A stretch of 64,000 nt of DNA from Paenibacillus xerothermodurans (lineage in GTDB: Bacteria; Bacillota; Bacilli; Paenibacillales; NBRC-103111), in contig NZ_NHRJ02000005.1 in assembly GCF_002220865.2 (NCBI RefSeq), positions 62,001 through 126,000 of the forward strand. Direction: 5' to 3'. A program made the position numbers and the translations under genes. The notes beneath the pieces were generated by a model. The model had not been told where the DNA came from. It saw only the letters and a program-made list of their open reading frames with translations, and did not search any database. Positions 1 through 8,149 of this stretch are shown one piece after another (the stretch's first letter is position 1; each line of letters begins with the position of its first letter).

Positions 1-176
1 CGTATCTGTTCATTCTTTCCCTTGATAATGCCCAGATTAAACAGCTCGCACTCCTTAGCGTGCAATGCAAGCTTCGCATCCTCCAATCGGCCGAGCGCCC
101 CGTAATAGGCCAACTCGGCCTCTCTCAACTGCTCCGGCAGCCGTTGCAGCTGAGCGAATACTTCCGTGCGATCCAT
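1..176 (-). CDS. Unknown protein, N-terminal 58 residues (cut by window edge)
   Basis: The open frame runs off the left edge. It begins with ATG at 174-176, preceded by a strong ribosome site (AAAGGAGG complement at 187-195). The visible part, starting MDRTEVFAQLQRLPEQLREA, is rich in Leu, Ala, Glu and Arg with a probable alpha-helical/coiled-coil pattern and one Cys near residue 43. No signal peptide or known motif is seen, and I do not recognise the family. The start and ribosome site support a real gene; function is unknown. Confidence 0.55.
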   Translation of the reverse strand, partial: MDRTEVFAQLQRLPEQLREAELAYYGALGRLEDAKLALHAKECELFNLGIIKGKNEQI

Positions 177-280
177 AAACACAGTACCTCCTTTCGGGGA
201 GCGGCTAAGCCGCGTTTTCCCTTCTAGTCTATGCCCGGTGCTGCGGATAGATGGCGGTGCAGCTCGCGGAGCGCAGCAAA

Positions 281-399
281 AAAAGACGCTTCAGCAGCCG
301 CACCATACGCGGCTGACTCAAGAGTCTTTAGTCGAGTGATACACTTCATATTTCGCTGCAAGTGCTGCGCCTAACCACAACCGGCATGGAGCGTCTTTT
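281..399 (-). ncRNA. Structured element ending in a T-run (long-loop stem or terminator)
   Basis: A perfect 10-bp inverted repeat (AAAAGACGCT at 281-290, AGCGTCTTTT at 390-399) encloses about 100 nt holding a second perfect stem (295-301 with 309-315). Read on the minus strand, the outer 3' arm runs straight into a T-run, as in an intrinsic terminator. It lies between the small gene at 423-611 and the gene starting at 176, so it could be a 3' terminator with an unusually long loop, a leader/attenuator for the downstream gene, or a small RNA. No known riboswitch motif is recognised. Confidence 0.4.
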
Positions 400-422
400 A
401 CTTATTGAAAACGATAGATGCT

Positions 423-611
423 TTAATCATCCGGCGTGCGATCCAAATACAGACGGGTGACCATAGTATACTCGCCTTGGCGGATCTCCTCCGGGGTAGC
501 TTTCTCCTCCAGCGGGTTATGGGTGTCCATTGTCGGCGCCAGCGTCGGCTCGTGATGATCCTGCTCGTTTCGATTATCCGCGCCCTGCCGCGCGCCCGAC
601 ACAGAGCTCAT
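423..611 (-). CDS. Small hydrophilic protein of unknown function (62 aa)
   Basis: The frame stays open upstream to a GTG at 728, but the ATG at 609-611 is preced by GGAAGG at good spacing, so the 62-residue form beginning MSSVSGARQG is preferred. It is polar and acidic, with a Gln/Asp/His-rich N-terminal half and an ordered-looking C-terminal segment (NPLEEKATPEEIRQGEY then TRLYLD). It has no signal peptide or membrane segment. This resembles short uncharacterised proteins of spore formers, but no function can be assigned. The upstream Gln-rich stretch may or may not be translated. Confidence 0.5.
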   Translation of the reverse strand: MSSVSGARQGADNRNEQDHHEPTLAPTMDTHNPLEEKATPEEIRQGEYTMVTRLYLDRTPDD

Positions 612-789
612 AGTCTGCCTTCCGCTCGTATATACCGCATCCTGCGCACCCTCGGCACGCTGCCCATCCTGCTGCCGCCCGCTCTGCTTCTGCGCTGCCT
701 GCTTGTCCTGCTGCACAACGGCCACCACCTTTCTACTGCATAGAATTGGCGGCGGTACGCTAAGTTATGCAGCCCGTGGCGGCTGCGGT

Positions 790-2106
790 TTAATCCATCT
801 CATATATCGAACCGGATTTGTTTGCAAACAGCTCTAGATACACCTTTTCCGCGTATGCATCGGTCATGCCGGCGATATAATCAGCGACCATTCGCTCCCA
901 GCTCCACGTGCTTTTGTTCTGCTCGTAGCTTTCAATCCAATCCGGCGGCAGAATGAGTCTTCCTGTCTCGTACACCTTAAAGGTGTCCCACAGCCGGTGC
1001 AGCATGATCTCACTGCGCTTTTGCAGCCGCTGCACACGAAAATCCTTGATTAACGTAACCCAGGCCAGCTTTTTCAATATTTCCATCGTCCTGAGTAGAT
1101 GTAAATCCTGCTCGTCGCCGTCGACGAAGGTCACCCGCTTCCAGCCGGTCTCAGGATCGTCGATGATACCGACACGGTTGGCGAAGCGGCTGACCCAACG
1201 CGCTTTCATCTCCCGTCTTGTGCGAGACGCTTCATTATCGCATTCAGCGTAAATTGTCTCCCACTGCTCCAAGTAATCGGCCAGCACCTGACGAACCATT
1301 TCCTGCAGATTCACCTGATCCCAGCCCACCGCAACATTGCCTTGGTCTTCGACTATTTCTTGGATCAGTTGGTCAACAAGCCGTTTATCCTCAAAGAAGG
1401 TGCGGTTCATCTGGATTTTCCCCGACCGGATACCGTCCTCGATATCGTGTGTGGAATAGGCGATGTCATCGGACAAGTCCATCAATTGCGCTTCCAACGT
1501 AGCGCAGCCCTTCGGCATGTTCCACGCGTCGCGCAAATACTGTATCCCTTCCCATTCCATCGGATATACGCCCTTGATTCGCCCTTCCTCCCCGAGAGAA
1601 TACGGATATTTATTAATACCGAGCAGCACAGCTGCGGTCAAATCCAGGCCGCTTTCGCTGCCCGCGCGCTTTTCCAGAAACATGAGGATTCGGAAGTTCT
1701 GGGCGTTACCTTCATACGCCAGTCCGTGCTCAGCCGACAGCAGCTGGTTGAGCACTTCCTCTCCCTTGTGCCCAAAAGGCGGATGTCCAAGATCGTGCCC
1801 CAGTGCGGCACATTCGACCACCGTTGGGTCAATCATCAGTCCCGGATGCTCCTTGCGCGCCAGAAACCCATACGTCTTTTGCAATCGGCGTGCGACCTCA
1901 CGGGCCACCTGGGAGACCTCCAATGAGTGTGTCAACCGAGTCCGGTAATAATCCCCTGACCCTGCTCCGAACAGCTGGGATTTCCCCTGCAGCCGGCGGA
2001 AAGCCGGAGATTGCACGAGCCGTGCGTAGTCTTTTTCATATTCGTCGCGTTCTTCACTTGAATAAGCATTGGTTGTATCGTCTAAACGCATTTTCCGCAA
2101 GTCCAT
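790..2106 (-). CDS. dgt: HD-domain deoxyguanosinetriphosphate triphosphohydrolase-like protein
   Basis: This 438-residue protein belongs to the dGTPase branch of the HD phosphohydrolases, which hydrolyse dNTPs to deoxynucleoside and triphosphate. The metal-binding HD signature is clear: His in RLTHSLEV (about residue 60), then HD in ALGHDLGHPPFGH (104-105) and a later Asp in DLSDDIAYSTHD. The frame continues upstream to 2196, but the ATG at 2104-2106 with GGGAG a few bases before it gives the usual N-terminus (MDLRKMRL). It is probably monocistronic, from a candidate promoter at 2266-2295. Substrate range cannot be read from sequence; many homologues are annotated only as dGTPase-like. Confidence 0.88.
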   Translation of the reverse strand: MDLRKMRLDDTTNAYSSEERDEYEKDYARLVQSPAFRRLQGKSQLFGAGSGDYYRTRLTHSLEVSQVAREVARRLQKTYGFLARKEHPGLMIDPTVVECAALGHDLGHPPFGHKGEEVLNQLLSAEHGLAYEGNAQNFRILMFLEKRAGSESGLDLTAAVLLGINKYPYSLGEEGRIKGVYPMEWEGIQYLRDAWNMPKGCATLEAQLMDLSDDIAYSTHDIEDGIRSGKIQMNRTFFEDKRLVDQLIQEIVEDQGNVAVGWDQVNLQEMVRQVLADYLEQWETIYAECDNEASRTRREMKARWVSRFANRVGIIDDPETGWKRVTFVDGDEQDLHLLRTMEILKKLAWVTLIKDFRVQRLQKRSEIMLHRLWDTFKVYETGRLILPPDWIESYEQNKSTWSWERMVADYIAGMTDAYAEKVYLELFANKSGSIYEMD

Positions 2107-2177
2107 ACCGCATTCACTCCCTTCTATTGCTGCGGCTTTTCGTAACGAAGTGTGGCACAAAACAACTCTGTATAACC

Positions 2178-2214
2178 AAAAAACAACGACGTCCATCCAG
2201 GACCGCCGTTTTTG
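2178..2214. terminator. Bidirectional hairpin with A/T tails inside the dgt leader
   Basis: An imperfect stem (AACGACGTCC with GGACCGCCGTT) is flanked by an A-run on the left and a T-run on the right, so both strands end in U-rich tails. It lies between the proposed dgt promoter and the dgt start and could act as an attenuator, or simply as a terminator separating divergent units. Confidence 0.35.
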
Positions 2215-2265
2215 TACATCCCTTTTTATGCTATCGCTCTGCCTGCTGGGTTTTGATTGTTTGTT

Positions 2266-2295
2266 ATTGTATCATTGTACGACAGATTATTGCAA
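2266..2295 (-). promoter_or_regulatory. Candidate sigma-A promoter for dgt
   Basis: On the minus strand TTGCAA (2290-2295) and TACAAT (2266-2271) are separated by 18 bp, a good vegetative-type promoter. It implies a leader of about 150 nt before the dgt start. Confidence 0.45.
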
Positions 2296-2435
2296 AAGCA
2301 GACCACCAGCAATTCCTCCCACGCCGCCCAGCCTCGGCTCTTAATTCGTAGTTTATGTCAGACCTCAAAAACGTACACATTTTGTGCTATTCTATTGTAT
2401 AAGAAGCTGAATCTGATTATAGGAGACCACATTTC

Positions 2436-3200
2436 ATGAAATTCAGACCTTGCATCGACCTGCACCAAGGCAAAGTGAAGCAAATCGTAGGCTCAACGCT
2501 CAGTACAGATACTGCGGATGTGATTGAGAATTTCGTTTCGGAGCATGACCCCGCCCATTATGCAAAAATGTTTCAACGTGACGGTCTTCCCGGCGGACAT
2601 GTAATCATGCTCGGTCCCGGCAACGAGGAAGCGGCGGCACAAGCCCTTCAAGCGTATCCGGGCGGCCTGCACGTAGGCGGTGGCATTACGGCGGACAATG
2701 CAGCGTACTACTTGGAAAAAGGGGCCTCGCACGTCATTGTTACTTCATATATCTTTCGTGACGGGCGGCTGAGCGTGCAGCATCTGGATAAAATCGTGTC
2801 CGAAGTCGGCACTGACCGGCTGGTCATCGACTTGAGCTGCAAAGCGCATGACGGTAAATGGTTCGTAGCCACCAACCAGTGGAAGACGATAAGTGACTTC
2901 GAAGTAGATGAAACGAACCTGCGGTTTCTTGAAGCATACTGCAGCGAGTTTCTGATCCATGCTGTGGATGTAGAGGGCAAACGAGCAGGCATCCAGGAGA
3001 GCCTTGTGCGCCATCTCGCCCAATTAGTGACGATTCCAACCACGTATGCAGGGGGCGCCCGATCCATCGACGATTTGCAGATATTCCGCCGTCTGACCGG
3101 AGGTAAGCTGGACATCACGATCGGCAGCGCATTGGATATTTTCGGAGGAAGCCTGCCTTATGAAGAAGTCCTAGCCGAGTGCGGCAAAGCGGTAAACTAA
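2436..3200 (+). CDS. hisA: HisA of the eukaryotic (His6) type: ProFAR/5'-ProFAR isomerase
   Basis: This 254-residue TIM-barrel protein matches 1-(5-phosphoribosyl)-5-[(5-phosphoribosylamino)methylideneamino]imidazole-4-carboxamide isomerase, the fourth step of histidine synthesis. It resembles the fungal/plant form: MKFRPCIDLHQGKVKQIVGS, then HVIMLGPGNEEAA, VGGGI, DRLVIDLSC, EFLIHAVDVEG, TYAGGARS and GSALDIFGG track yeast His6 far better than ordinary bacterial HisA (usually about 240 aa). Catalytic Asp are in CIDLH and HAVDVEG. GGAG precedes the ATG. No other his genes are nearby; the neighbours are dgt (divergent) and an ABC ATPase 20 bp downstream. Biosynthetic activity is likely from the motifs but unproven. 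Confidence 0.85.
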   Translation: MKFRPCIDLHQGKVKQIVGSTLSTDTADVIENFVSEHDPAHYAKMFQRDGLPGGHVIMLGPGNEEAAAQALQAYPGGLHVGGGITADNAAYYLEKGASHVIVTSYIFRDGRLSVQHLDKIVSEVGTDRLVIDLSCKAHDGKWFVATNQWKTISDFEVDETNLRFLEAYCSEFLIHAVDVEGKRAGIQESLVRHLAQLVTIPTTYAGGARSIDDLQIFRRLTGGKLDITIGSALDIFGGSLPYEEVLAECGKAVN

Positions 3201-3220
3201 GCTGTAGGAGGAGTTCCCGC

Positions 3221-4000
3221 ATGGCAACCGTCATCGATATGAGCAGCGTGTCTTGGAGACGCGACCGGACCACACTGCTCAACCGTGTTAATTGGAGGGT
3301 TGAAAAAGGCGAACATTGGGCGATGCTTGGACTTAACGGCTCAGGCAAAACAACACTGCTCAACATGATCAACGGATACATCTGGCCGACCGAGGGAAAA
3401 ATTAGCGTTCTGGGCCATCAGTTCGGCACGTTCGATTTAAGAGAGCTGCGTAAATCGATCGGCTGGGTGAGCAGCTCCCTGCAGGAAAAGCTGTATGGCA
3501 GCAGCCTGACAGAGGATGTGGTGCTGAGCGGTAAATATGCGACCATAGGCTTGTACGACGAGCCTGCACCCGCAGACCGCGAGCTGGCCTCGAAGCTGAT
3601 CGAGCAGCTGCGCTGCACCCACCTGATAGGCCGGACCTATCAAACGTGCTCGCAGGGCGAAAAACAAAAGCTGCTGATCGCCCGCGCCTTGATGGCCTCG
3701 CCTCAGCTGCTAATCTTAGACGAACCGTGCAATGGCTTGGATTTTTTGTCCAAGGAGGCGCTTCTGTCGAGCATCAATCTGCTGGCGTCCGAGCCCGATG
3801 CGCCGAATATGCTGTATGTCACACATCACACTGAAGAAATACTGCCGATTTTCTCCCATACCATTCTGATCCGGCGCGGCGAAGTCGTACACAGCGGGAG
3901 TAGCCGGGAGATTTTGGACAGCGCTTGCTTAACGGATTTTTTTGAAGCGCCGGTGCATGTGGAATGGCATAAGGAGCGAGCGTGGCTTTCTCTGGCGTAG
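3221..4000 (+). CDS. ABC transporter ATP-binding protein (YlmA/ModF-like)
   Basis: This 259-residue protein is a single nucleotide-binding domain: Walker A GLNGSGKTT (about residue 44), an ABC signature with a divergent CSQGEKQKL, Walker B LLILDEPCNGLD and a switch His in YVTHHTEE. The ATG at 3221 follows a strong TAGGAGGAG; an upstream in-frame start at 3179 would overlap hisA and is less likely. It follows hisA by 20 bp, probably in one transcript. No permease or binding protein is adjacent, as for the YlmA class whose partners are unknown, so the substrate cannot be named. Confidence 0.82.
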   Translation: MATVIDMSSVSWRRDRTTLLNRVNWRVEKGEHWAMLGLNGSGKTTLLNMINGYIWPTEGKISVLGHQFGTFDLRELRKSIGWVSSSLQEKLYGSSLTEDVVLSGKYATIGLYDEPAPADRELASKLIEQLRCTHLIGRTYQTCSQGEKQKLLIARALMASPQLLILDEPCNGLDFLSKEALLSSINLLASEPDAPNMLYVTHHTEEILPIFSHTILIRRGEVVHSGSSREILDSACLTDFFEAPVHVEWHKERAWLSLA

Positions 4001-4111
4001 CATCCACAGAGCGTTCTCATACTTTGCCTATCTCATGATAGCGTTCTCATGAGCTCTCCGTGTGCCGTACTTCGGCACGCCATATTGGTCTTCGCGCGAG
4101 CACAAGAAAAC

Positions 4112-4138
4112 AAAAAAGCTTCCACAATGGTGGAAGCT
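4112..4138 (-). terminator. Intrinsic terminator, minus strand
   Basis: A 9-bp stem (AGCTTCCAC/GTGGAAGCT) with a 4-nt loop is followed on the minus strand by a run of T. It probably ends transcripts reading out of xylA. Confidence 0.6.
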
Positions 4139-4353
4139 GAGCTTGGCCCGCAAATGCCTGGCGAATGGGATAACGAGAATATACGGGTAGTGGGTATCCT
4201 CTGCGGGAGCGATAGCGGCCGTAACAGGATACCCACACCTGTGAAGTATTTCTTCGCTATTCCAGTGGGCATGTTCTTGACACTCTGAGCTTCGACCTCG
4301 GCGGAAACGTTAGCCTGGCGAAAAACTGCCGCATAAAAAGAAAGTGAAAATAC

Positions 4354-4368
4354 GTGGTGCGCCACCAC
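4354..4368 (-). terminator. Short hairpin just after xylA stop
   Basis: GTGGTG-CGC-CACCAC is followed on the minus strand by TATTTT, immediately after the xylA stop codon. It is a weak intrinsic terminator or 3'-end stabiliser. Confidence 0.4.
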
Positions 4369-4373
4369 ATCTG

Positions 4374-5690
4374 TTATGCGTTGATAATATACTGATTGAC
4401 GACGGATTTTATCCGTTCCAGATGGCCCGATTGGAGCTCATAAGATTGATTTTGCAGAGCGTATGCCTCCAATGTATGGAAGTTCGCTGTGCCCGCTACA
4501 ATGTCAGCGCCGATACCGCTCTTGAACGTAGCATAGCGCTCATCCAGAATCTGCTCGAACACACGGTCCTCAATCAGCTTGGCGGCCACCTCCATCCCTC
4601 TTGCAAAAGCATCCATCCCCGCAATGTGCGCGTAAATCAGATCAACAGGCTCAAAGGACGTGCGCCGCACCTTGGCATCGAAATTCACGCCCCCGCGTCC
4701 AATCCCTCCGTCGTTTTTGAGAATTTCATACATAGCGAGTGAAGTGGAATATAGGTCGGTTGGAAATTCGTCGGTATCCCAACCAAGCAGCGTGTCACCC
4801 TGATTCGCGTCGATCGAACCAAGCACACCGTTCACCCGGGCGAGGCGCAGCTCGTGCTCGAAGGTGTGGCCTGCAAGCGTCGCATGATTCGCTTCGATAT
4901 TCAGCTTGAAATGGGGCAGAAGGTCATACTTTTGCAGGAATGACAATGTTGTTGCTGCGTCAAAGTCGTATTGGTGCTTGGTGGGCTCTTTTGGCTTCGG
5001 TTCGATGAGGAACTGTGCGTCAAAACCGATCTCCTTAGCGTAATCCACCGCCATGTGCAGGAATCTGGCGAGGTTATCCAGCTCCAGGCCCAAATCCGTG
5101 TTGAGCAGCGATTCATAACCTTCACGGCCGCCCCAGAACACATAATTTTCCGCACCTAACAGTTTCCCGTGCTCAAGCGCCTTTTTCACCTGCGCCCCTG
5201 CGTAAGCGTATACATTTGCGTTGCTGGTTGTCGCCGCACCATGCACAAAACGCGGGTGAGTGAACATGTTTGCCGTATTCCACAACAATTTCTTACCGGT
5301 AGCTTTCATGTGCTGCCCAATCAATTCTACGATGGCGTCGAGATTGCTGTTGGTTTCCTGCAGTGTGTCTCCCTCCGGCGCGATGTCACGATCGTGAAAA
5401 CAAAAATAGTCCACATCGAGAATCTGCAACAGCTCGAAGCATGCTTCGACACGGGCTTTAGCCTGATCCATACCGCTGAAGCGGTCCCAGCCCCGCACAT
5501 TGGTACCCGCACCAAACGGGTCCGCGCCTGTTCCAGTAAATGAATGCCAATAGGCAACCGCGAAGCGCAAGTGCTGCCGCATCGTTTTGCCGAGCACCAC
5601 CTGATCGGGGTTATAAAACTTGAATGCTAATGGATTCGTAGATTGTTTGCCCTCGAATTGAATCTGCGGCAGTTGGCCGAAATAGCTCAT
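4374..5690 (-). CDS. xylA: Xylose isomerase
   Basis: XylA interconverts D-xylose and D-xylulose in the cytoplasm with two divalent metals. The 438-residue length is typical of class II enzymes. Visible family blocks include the Trp/His region of the active site ([13 protein letters not shown]), [23 protein letters not shown], the metal ligands in [16 protein letters not shown] and [18 protein letters not shown], and [16 protein letters not shown] ribosome site precedes the ATG. It is divergent from xylR, and its promoter overlaps a clear XylR operator, so xylose-inducible derepression is expected. No xylB or xylose transporter gene lies in the window. Confidence 0.97.
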   Translation of the reverse strand: MSYFGQLPQIQFEGKQSTNPLAFKFYNPDQVVLGKTMRQHLRFAVAYWHSFTGTGADPFGAGTNVRGWDRFSGMDQAKARVEACFELLQILDVDYFCFHDRDIAPEGDTLQETNSNLDAIVELIGQHMKATGKKLLWNTANMFTHPRFVHGAATTSNANVYAYAGAQVKKALEHGKLLGAENYVFWGGREGYESLLNTDLGLELDNLARFLHMAVDYAKEIGFDAQFLIEPKPKEPTKHQYDFDAATTLSFLQKYDLLPHFKLNIEANHATLAGHTFEHELRLARVNGVLGSIDANQGDTLLGWDTDEFPTDLYSTSLAMYEILKNDGGIGRGGVNFDAKVRRTSFEPVDLIYAHIAGMDAFARGMEVAAKLIEDRVFEQILDERYATFKSGIGADIVAGTANFHTLEAYALQNQSYELQSGHLERIKSVVNQYIINA

Positions 5691-5742
5691 ATTCGTCCCT
5701 CCAATGAGTTATTCGTTGTTGCGGATTCATGATTGTAACCTT

Positions 5743-5771
5743 AGAATAGCATCCAATAAAAAGTTTGTAAA
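5743..5771 (-). promoter_or_regulatory. xylA promoter
   Basis: On the minus strand TTTACA (5766-5771) and TATTCT (5743-5748) are separated by exactly 17 bp, a vegetative-type promoter. Its -35 box lies within the XylR operator, which fits repression by steric block. Confidence 0.75.
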
Positions 5772-5784
5772 TCGATTAAACTAA
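5762..5784. promoter_or_regulatory. XylR operator
   Basis: On the minus strand TTAGTTT-N10-CAAACT matches the Bacillus xyl operator TTAGTTT-N10-CAAACTAA in both half-sites and spacing. The centre is palindromic (ATCGAT). It sits between xylA and xylR and overlaps the xylA -35 box. Confidence 0.8.
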
Positions 5785-5886
5785 CTTTTCCGGCGATGCG
5801 TGTTCTCCGGTTTCATGCTACAATTTATCAATCTGTGAAACGACACCGGAAATCGAGTTTTGCTAATTTTTTACGCGGGGGACGAC

Positions 5887-7053
5887 ATGACACAAACAGG
5901 CGATTTAAATTTGATGAAGCAAATCAATAAATCGATTGTTCTTGAGCACGTAAAAAAGCACGCTCCAATATCCCGGGCAAAAATCGCGGAGATAACGGGA
6001 CTCACCAAAGCTACTGTCAGCACCTTGGTCCATGAGCTGATCGACAGCCGGCTGGTGCAGGAGATTGGCGAGGGCGCTTCCAGCGGAGGCCGTAAGCCGA
6101 TGATGCTTCTCTTTAATCACACAGCCGGTTACGCGGTGGGCGTTGAACTTGGCGTTGGGCATATATCAGCTGTGCTCACCGATTTAGCCGGGCACATTGT
6201 GGAGCACACTGAAGCGGCACACAGCAACGATTCCGTCGACGCGGTTATTCACCGGCTTATTGGCTGCATTGAGGAAATGCGTGGGCGAGCGCCGGATGGC
6301 CCATATGGTATTGTAGGCATAGGCATCGGCATTCCCGGCATCGCAGACGAGCGAGGCCATGTTCTGTTCGCGCCTAACCTCGGCTGGGAAGGAGTGCCTT
6401 TGCGGGCTCGAATCGAAGAGCATTTCCGGCTGCCGGTAGTGATCGACAACGAGGCGAATGCAGGCGCACTGGGCGAAAAGGAGTTCGGGGCTGGCGTGAA
6501 CACCTCCCACCTCATCTACGTCAGCGTGAGCAGCGGGATCGGCACGGGCGTTATTATTAACGGCCAGTTGTACCGGGGTGTGTCCGGCTTCTCCGGTGAG
6601 ATCGGGCATACCTCCATCGAGTTCAACGGCAGGGCATGCCGCTGCGGCAATGTGGGGTGTTGGGAGCTCTACGCCTCAGAGCAAGCGATGCTTCAGCAGG
6701 CGCAGATGTTGCCGGGGCGTCCGACGGATGTCGCTGCACTGGCCCGGCTCGCGGAACAGGACAACCCTGAGGCAGCAGCTTTGCTTGATCAAACGGGATA
6801 CTATCTGGGCGTGGGACTCATTAACGTGATCAATACTTTCAATCCGGAGCAGATCATTATTGGCGGAAGTATGGTTGCATTGAAGCAGTGGCTGCTGCCT
6901 CCGATTTTACAGTGTATACAGCAGCGGTCGCTGCCGTTGACGCGGGCCGGCCTCGAGATTGAATTCAGCGCACTGCGAGGCCGGTCCACGCTGCTCGGGG
7001 CGGCATCTTTTGCGATCACCCGGTTCTTCGCTTCTCCCAAGGTATCGGTATGA
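5887..7053 (+). CDS. xylR: ROK-family xylose repressor XylR
   Basis: This 388-residue regulator has an N-terminal winged helix (ISRAKIAEITGLTKATVSTLVHEL, written here in parts: SRAKIAEITG, TKATVSTLVH) and a ROK sugar-kinase-like domain with the zinc motif CRCGNVGCWE and GIGIPGIAD. XylR represses xyl genes and is released by xylose. The ATG at 5887 follows GGGGGA; the longer frame from 5860 lacks a ribosome site. Divergence from xylA and the operator between them support the assignment. A -10-like TACAAT upstream suggests its own promoter. Confidence 0.92.
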   Translation: MTQTGDLNLMKQINKSIVLEHVKKHAPISRAKIAEITGLTKATVSTLVHELIDSRLVQEIGEGASSGGRKPMMLLFNHTAGYAVGVELGVGHISAVLTDLAGHIVEHTEAAHSNDSVDAVIHRLIGCIEEMRGRAPDGPYGIVGIGIGIPGIADERGHVLFAPNLGWEGVPLRARIEEHFRLPVVIDNEANAGALGEKEFGAGVNTSHLIYVSVSSGIGTGVIINGQLYRGVSGFSGEIGHTSIEFNGRACRCGNVGCWELYASEQAMLQQAQMLPGRPTDVAALARLAEQDNPEAAALLDQTGYYLGVGLINVINTFNPEQIIIGGSMVALKQWLLPPILQCIQQRSLPLTRAGLEIEFSALRGRSTLLGAASFAITRFFASPKVSV

Positions 7054-7084
7054 TACGTCCACTCCGCCCAGGCACACATAAAAT

Positions 7085-7109
7085 AGCCGCCGGAATGAGT
7101 CCGGCGGCT
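7085..7109. terminator. Bidirectional terminator between xylR and the KGG protein gene
   Basis: A perfect 9-bp stem (AGCCGCCGG/CCGGCGGCT) with a 7-nt loop sits between convergent genes, with A-rich sequence to its left and GCTATTT to its right. Confidence 0.65.
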
Positions 7110-7128
7110 GCTGCGCTATTTATCCAGT

Positions 7129-7473
7129 TTAATCGTTATTCCGCTGACGCGCCCGGGCTTGTCCGCCCTTGCGGCCGGCCTCCTCACGACTCATTTTACC
7201 GTCATTACCACTGCTGCCGTTATCATCACGTGATTCGCCGCCTTTGCGGCCTATTTCTTGGTAAAATTCCCTGTCATGCGATTCGGACGTGGCCTCTCCA
7301 CCTTTTCGGCCTATTTCCTGGTAAAATTCCTTGTCATGCGACTCAGCCGTAGCCTCTCCGCCTTTGCGGCCTATCTCTTGGTAAAATTCCTTGTCATGCG
7401 ACTCAGCCGTAGCTTCGCCGCCCATACGTCCTGCTTCTTCTCTACTCATTTTGTCCTGATTGTCACGTGCCAT
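7129..7473 (-). CDS. KGG-repeat general stress protein (GsiB-like)
   Basis: This 114-residue, highly hydrophilic protein is built of repeats. Three near-identical 20-residue units (GRKGGEATAESHDKEFYQEI) are flanked by MSREEAGRMGG and MSREEAGRKGG units. The KGG motif defines the family of desiccation/stress hydrophilins that includes B. subtilis GsiB. Starvation or stress induction, often by SigB, is known for the family, but no SigB promoter was verified here. The ATG at 7471-7473 follows GAGGAG at suitable spacing and is preferred to a TTG six bases upstream. Repetition is visible in DNA as a 60-bp tandem repeat. Confidence 0.85.
   Translation of the reverse strand: MARDNQDKMSREEAGRMGGEATAESHDKEFYQEIGRKGGEATAESHDKEFYQEIGRKGGEATSESHDREFYQEIGRKGGESRDDNGSSGNDGKMSREEAGRKGGQARARQRNND
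7230..7440. repeat. 60-bp tandem repeat inside the KGG protein gene
   Basis: Three copies of a 60-bp unit beginning near CGGCCTATTTCTTGGTAAAA encode the 20-residue repeats. Copies 2 and 3 are nearly identical at the DNA level, which suggests recent duplication or gene conversion. Confidence 0.8.
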
Positions 7474-7700
7474 GTTCAATCACTCCTCATAAGTTTTTTC
7501 TGAAGCACTATGTATTTAACCTAGCACCCCCGGAGTTAAACATGAAAAAGACCCCAGCGTAAGCAGGGATCCGGTATTCATGGCACCATGTAACATATCC
7601 TGCACAAGAGAGAATGGGCATTGCCGCAACCATACGGCGTGTTCGCTTCCAGTAACTCGCTCCGAGCCAGCTTGTCTCTTCAATCTGTTTATTGCGCTTT

Positions 7701-8147
7701 TCACTCGTCGTCTGCGCCCGCCTCCAGCTCCTGCGAGTTGATCCATAAAAGACAAGTGATGAAAACAAACGCGACCAACGCCAAGAAAGGAATGGTAATA
7801 AAACCGAACCAGTTAATATATTGGCCGTTGCACGGGACGCCTATGGTGCAGGGCAGCAGCTCGGCTAACGCCGGAATCTTTTGCTCCAGATAGTGATACA
7901 GAGCAATGCAGCCTCCAATGATACTCATCGGCAGGAGGTACGGCGCGAGCCGCCGATCGTCTCTGTAACAGGCCATGCCAAGTAGAATTACCAGAGGGTA
8001 CATGAATATGCGCTGGAACCAGCACAGCTTGCACGGCTCAAACAGCATGACCTCGCTGAAATACAAACTGCCTGCGACAGCGGCGAGCGACACCGCCCAT
8101 GCCAGGTACAGGCTGTACTGCTTCACCGTGTATGCAATCCGGTTCAC
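7701..8147 (-). CDS. bdbC: Disulfide oxidoreductase BdbC (DsbB-like)
   Basis: BdbC is a membrane quinone-linked oxidase that reoxidises the thiol oxidase BdbD. The 148 residues form four hydrophobic segments with the two cysteine pairs of the family: C39-x-x-C42 (EPCKLCWFQR) and C100/C106 (LLPCTIGVPCN). It starts with GTG at 8147, two bases after the bdbD stop, with AAGGGTGAG upstream, so the pair is translationally coupled. Such pairs support disulfide formation in competence or exported proteins. Confidence 0.92.
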   Translation of the reverse strand: MNRIAYTVKQYSLYLAWAVSLAAVAGSLYFSEVMLFEPCKLCWFQRIFMYPLVILLGMACYRDDRRLAPYLLPMSIIGGCIALYHYLEQKIPALAELLPCTIGVPCNGQYINWFGFITIPFLALVAFVFITCLLWINSQELEAGADDE

Positions 8148-8149
8148 CG

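Larger units (their letters stand above)
4001..4373. other. Intergenic stretch with several inverted repeats, no gene seen
   Basis: Between two convergent genes lie a short direct repeat (GCGTTCTCAT at about 4012 and 4042), a hairpin at 4112-4138, a perfect 11-bp inverted repeat (GTGGGTATCCT 4190-4200, AGGATACCCAC 4226-4236) with a GC-rich loop, and a palindromic hairpin at 4354-4368. Small open frames here lack ribosome sites and recognisable proteins. Confidence 0.5.

Noticed and set aside
7230-7440. CRISPR-like array
   Set aside because: The regular repeats are 60-bp coding units without spacers, within the KGG-repeat protein gene.
7508-7768. Short minus-strand frames between the KGG protein and bdbC genes
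   Set aside because: They overlap the bdbC end, lack ribosome sites and show no recognisable protein pattern; the ~190-bp gap seems non-coding.
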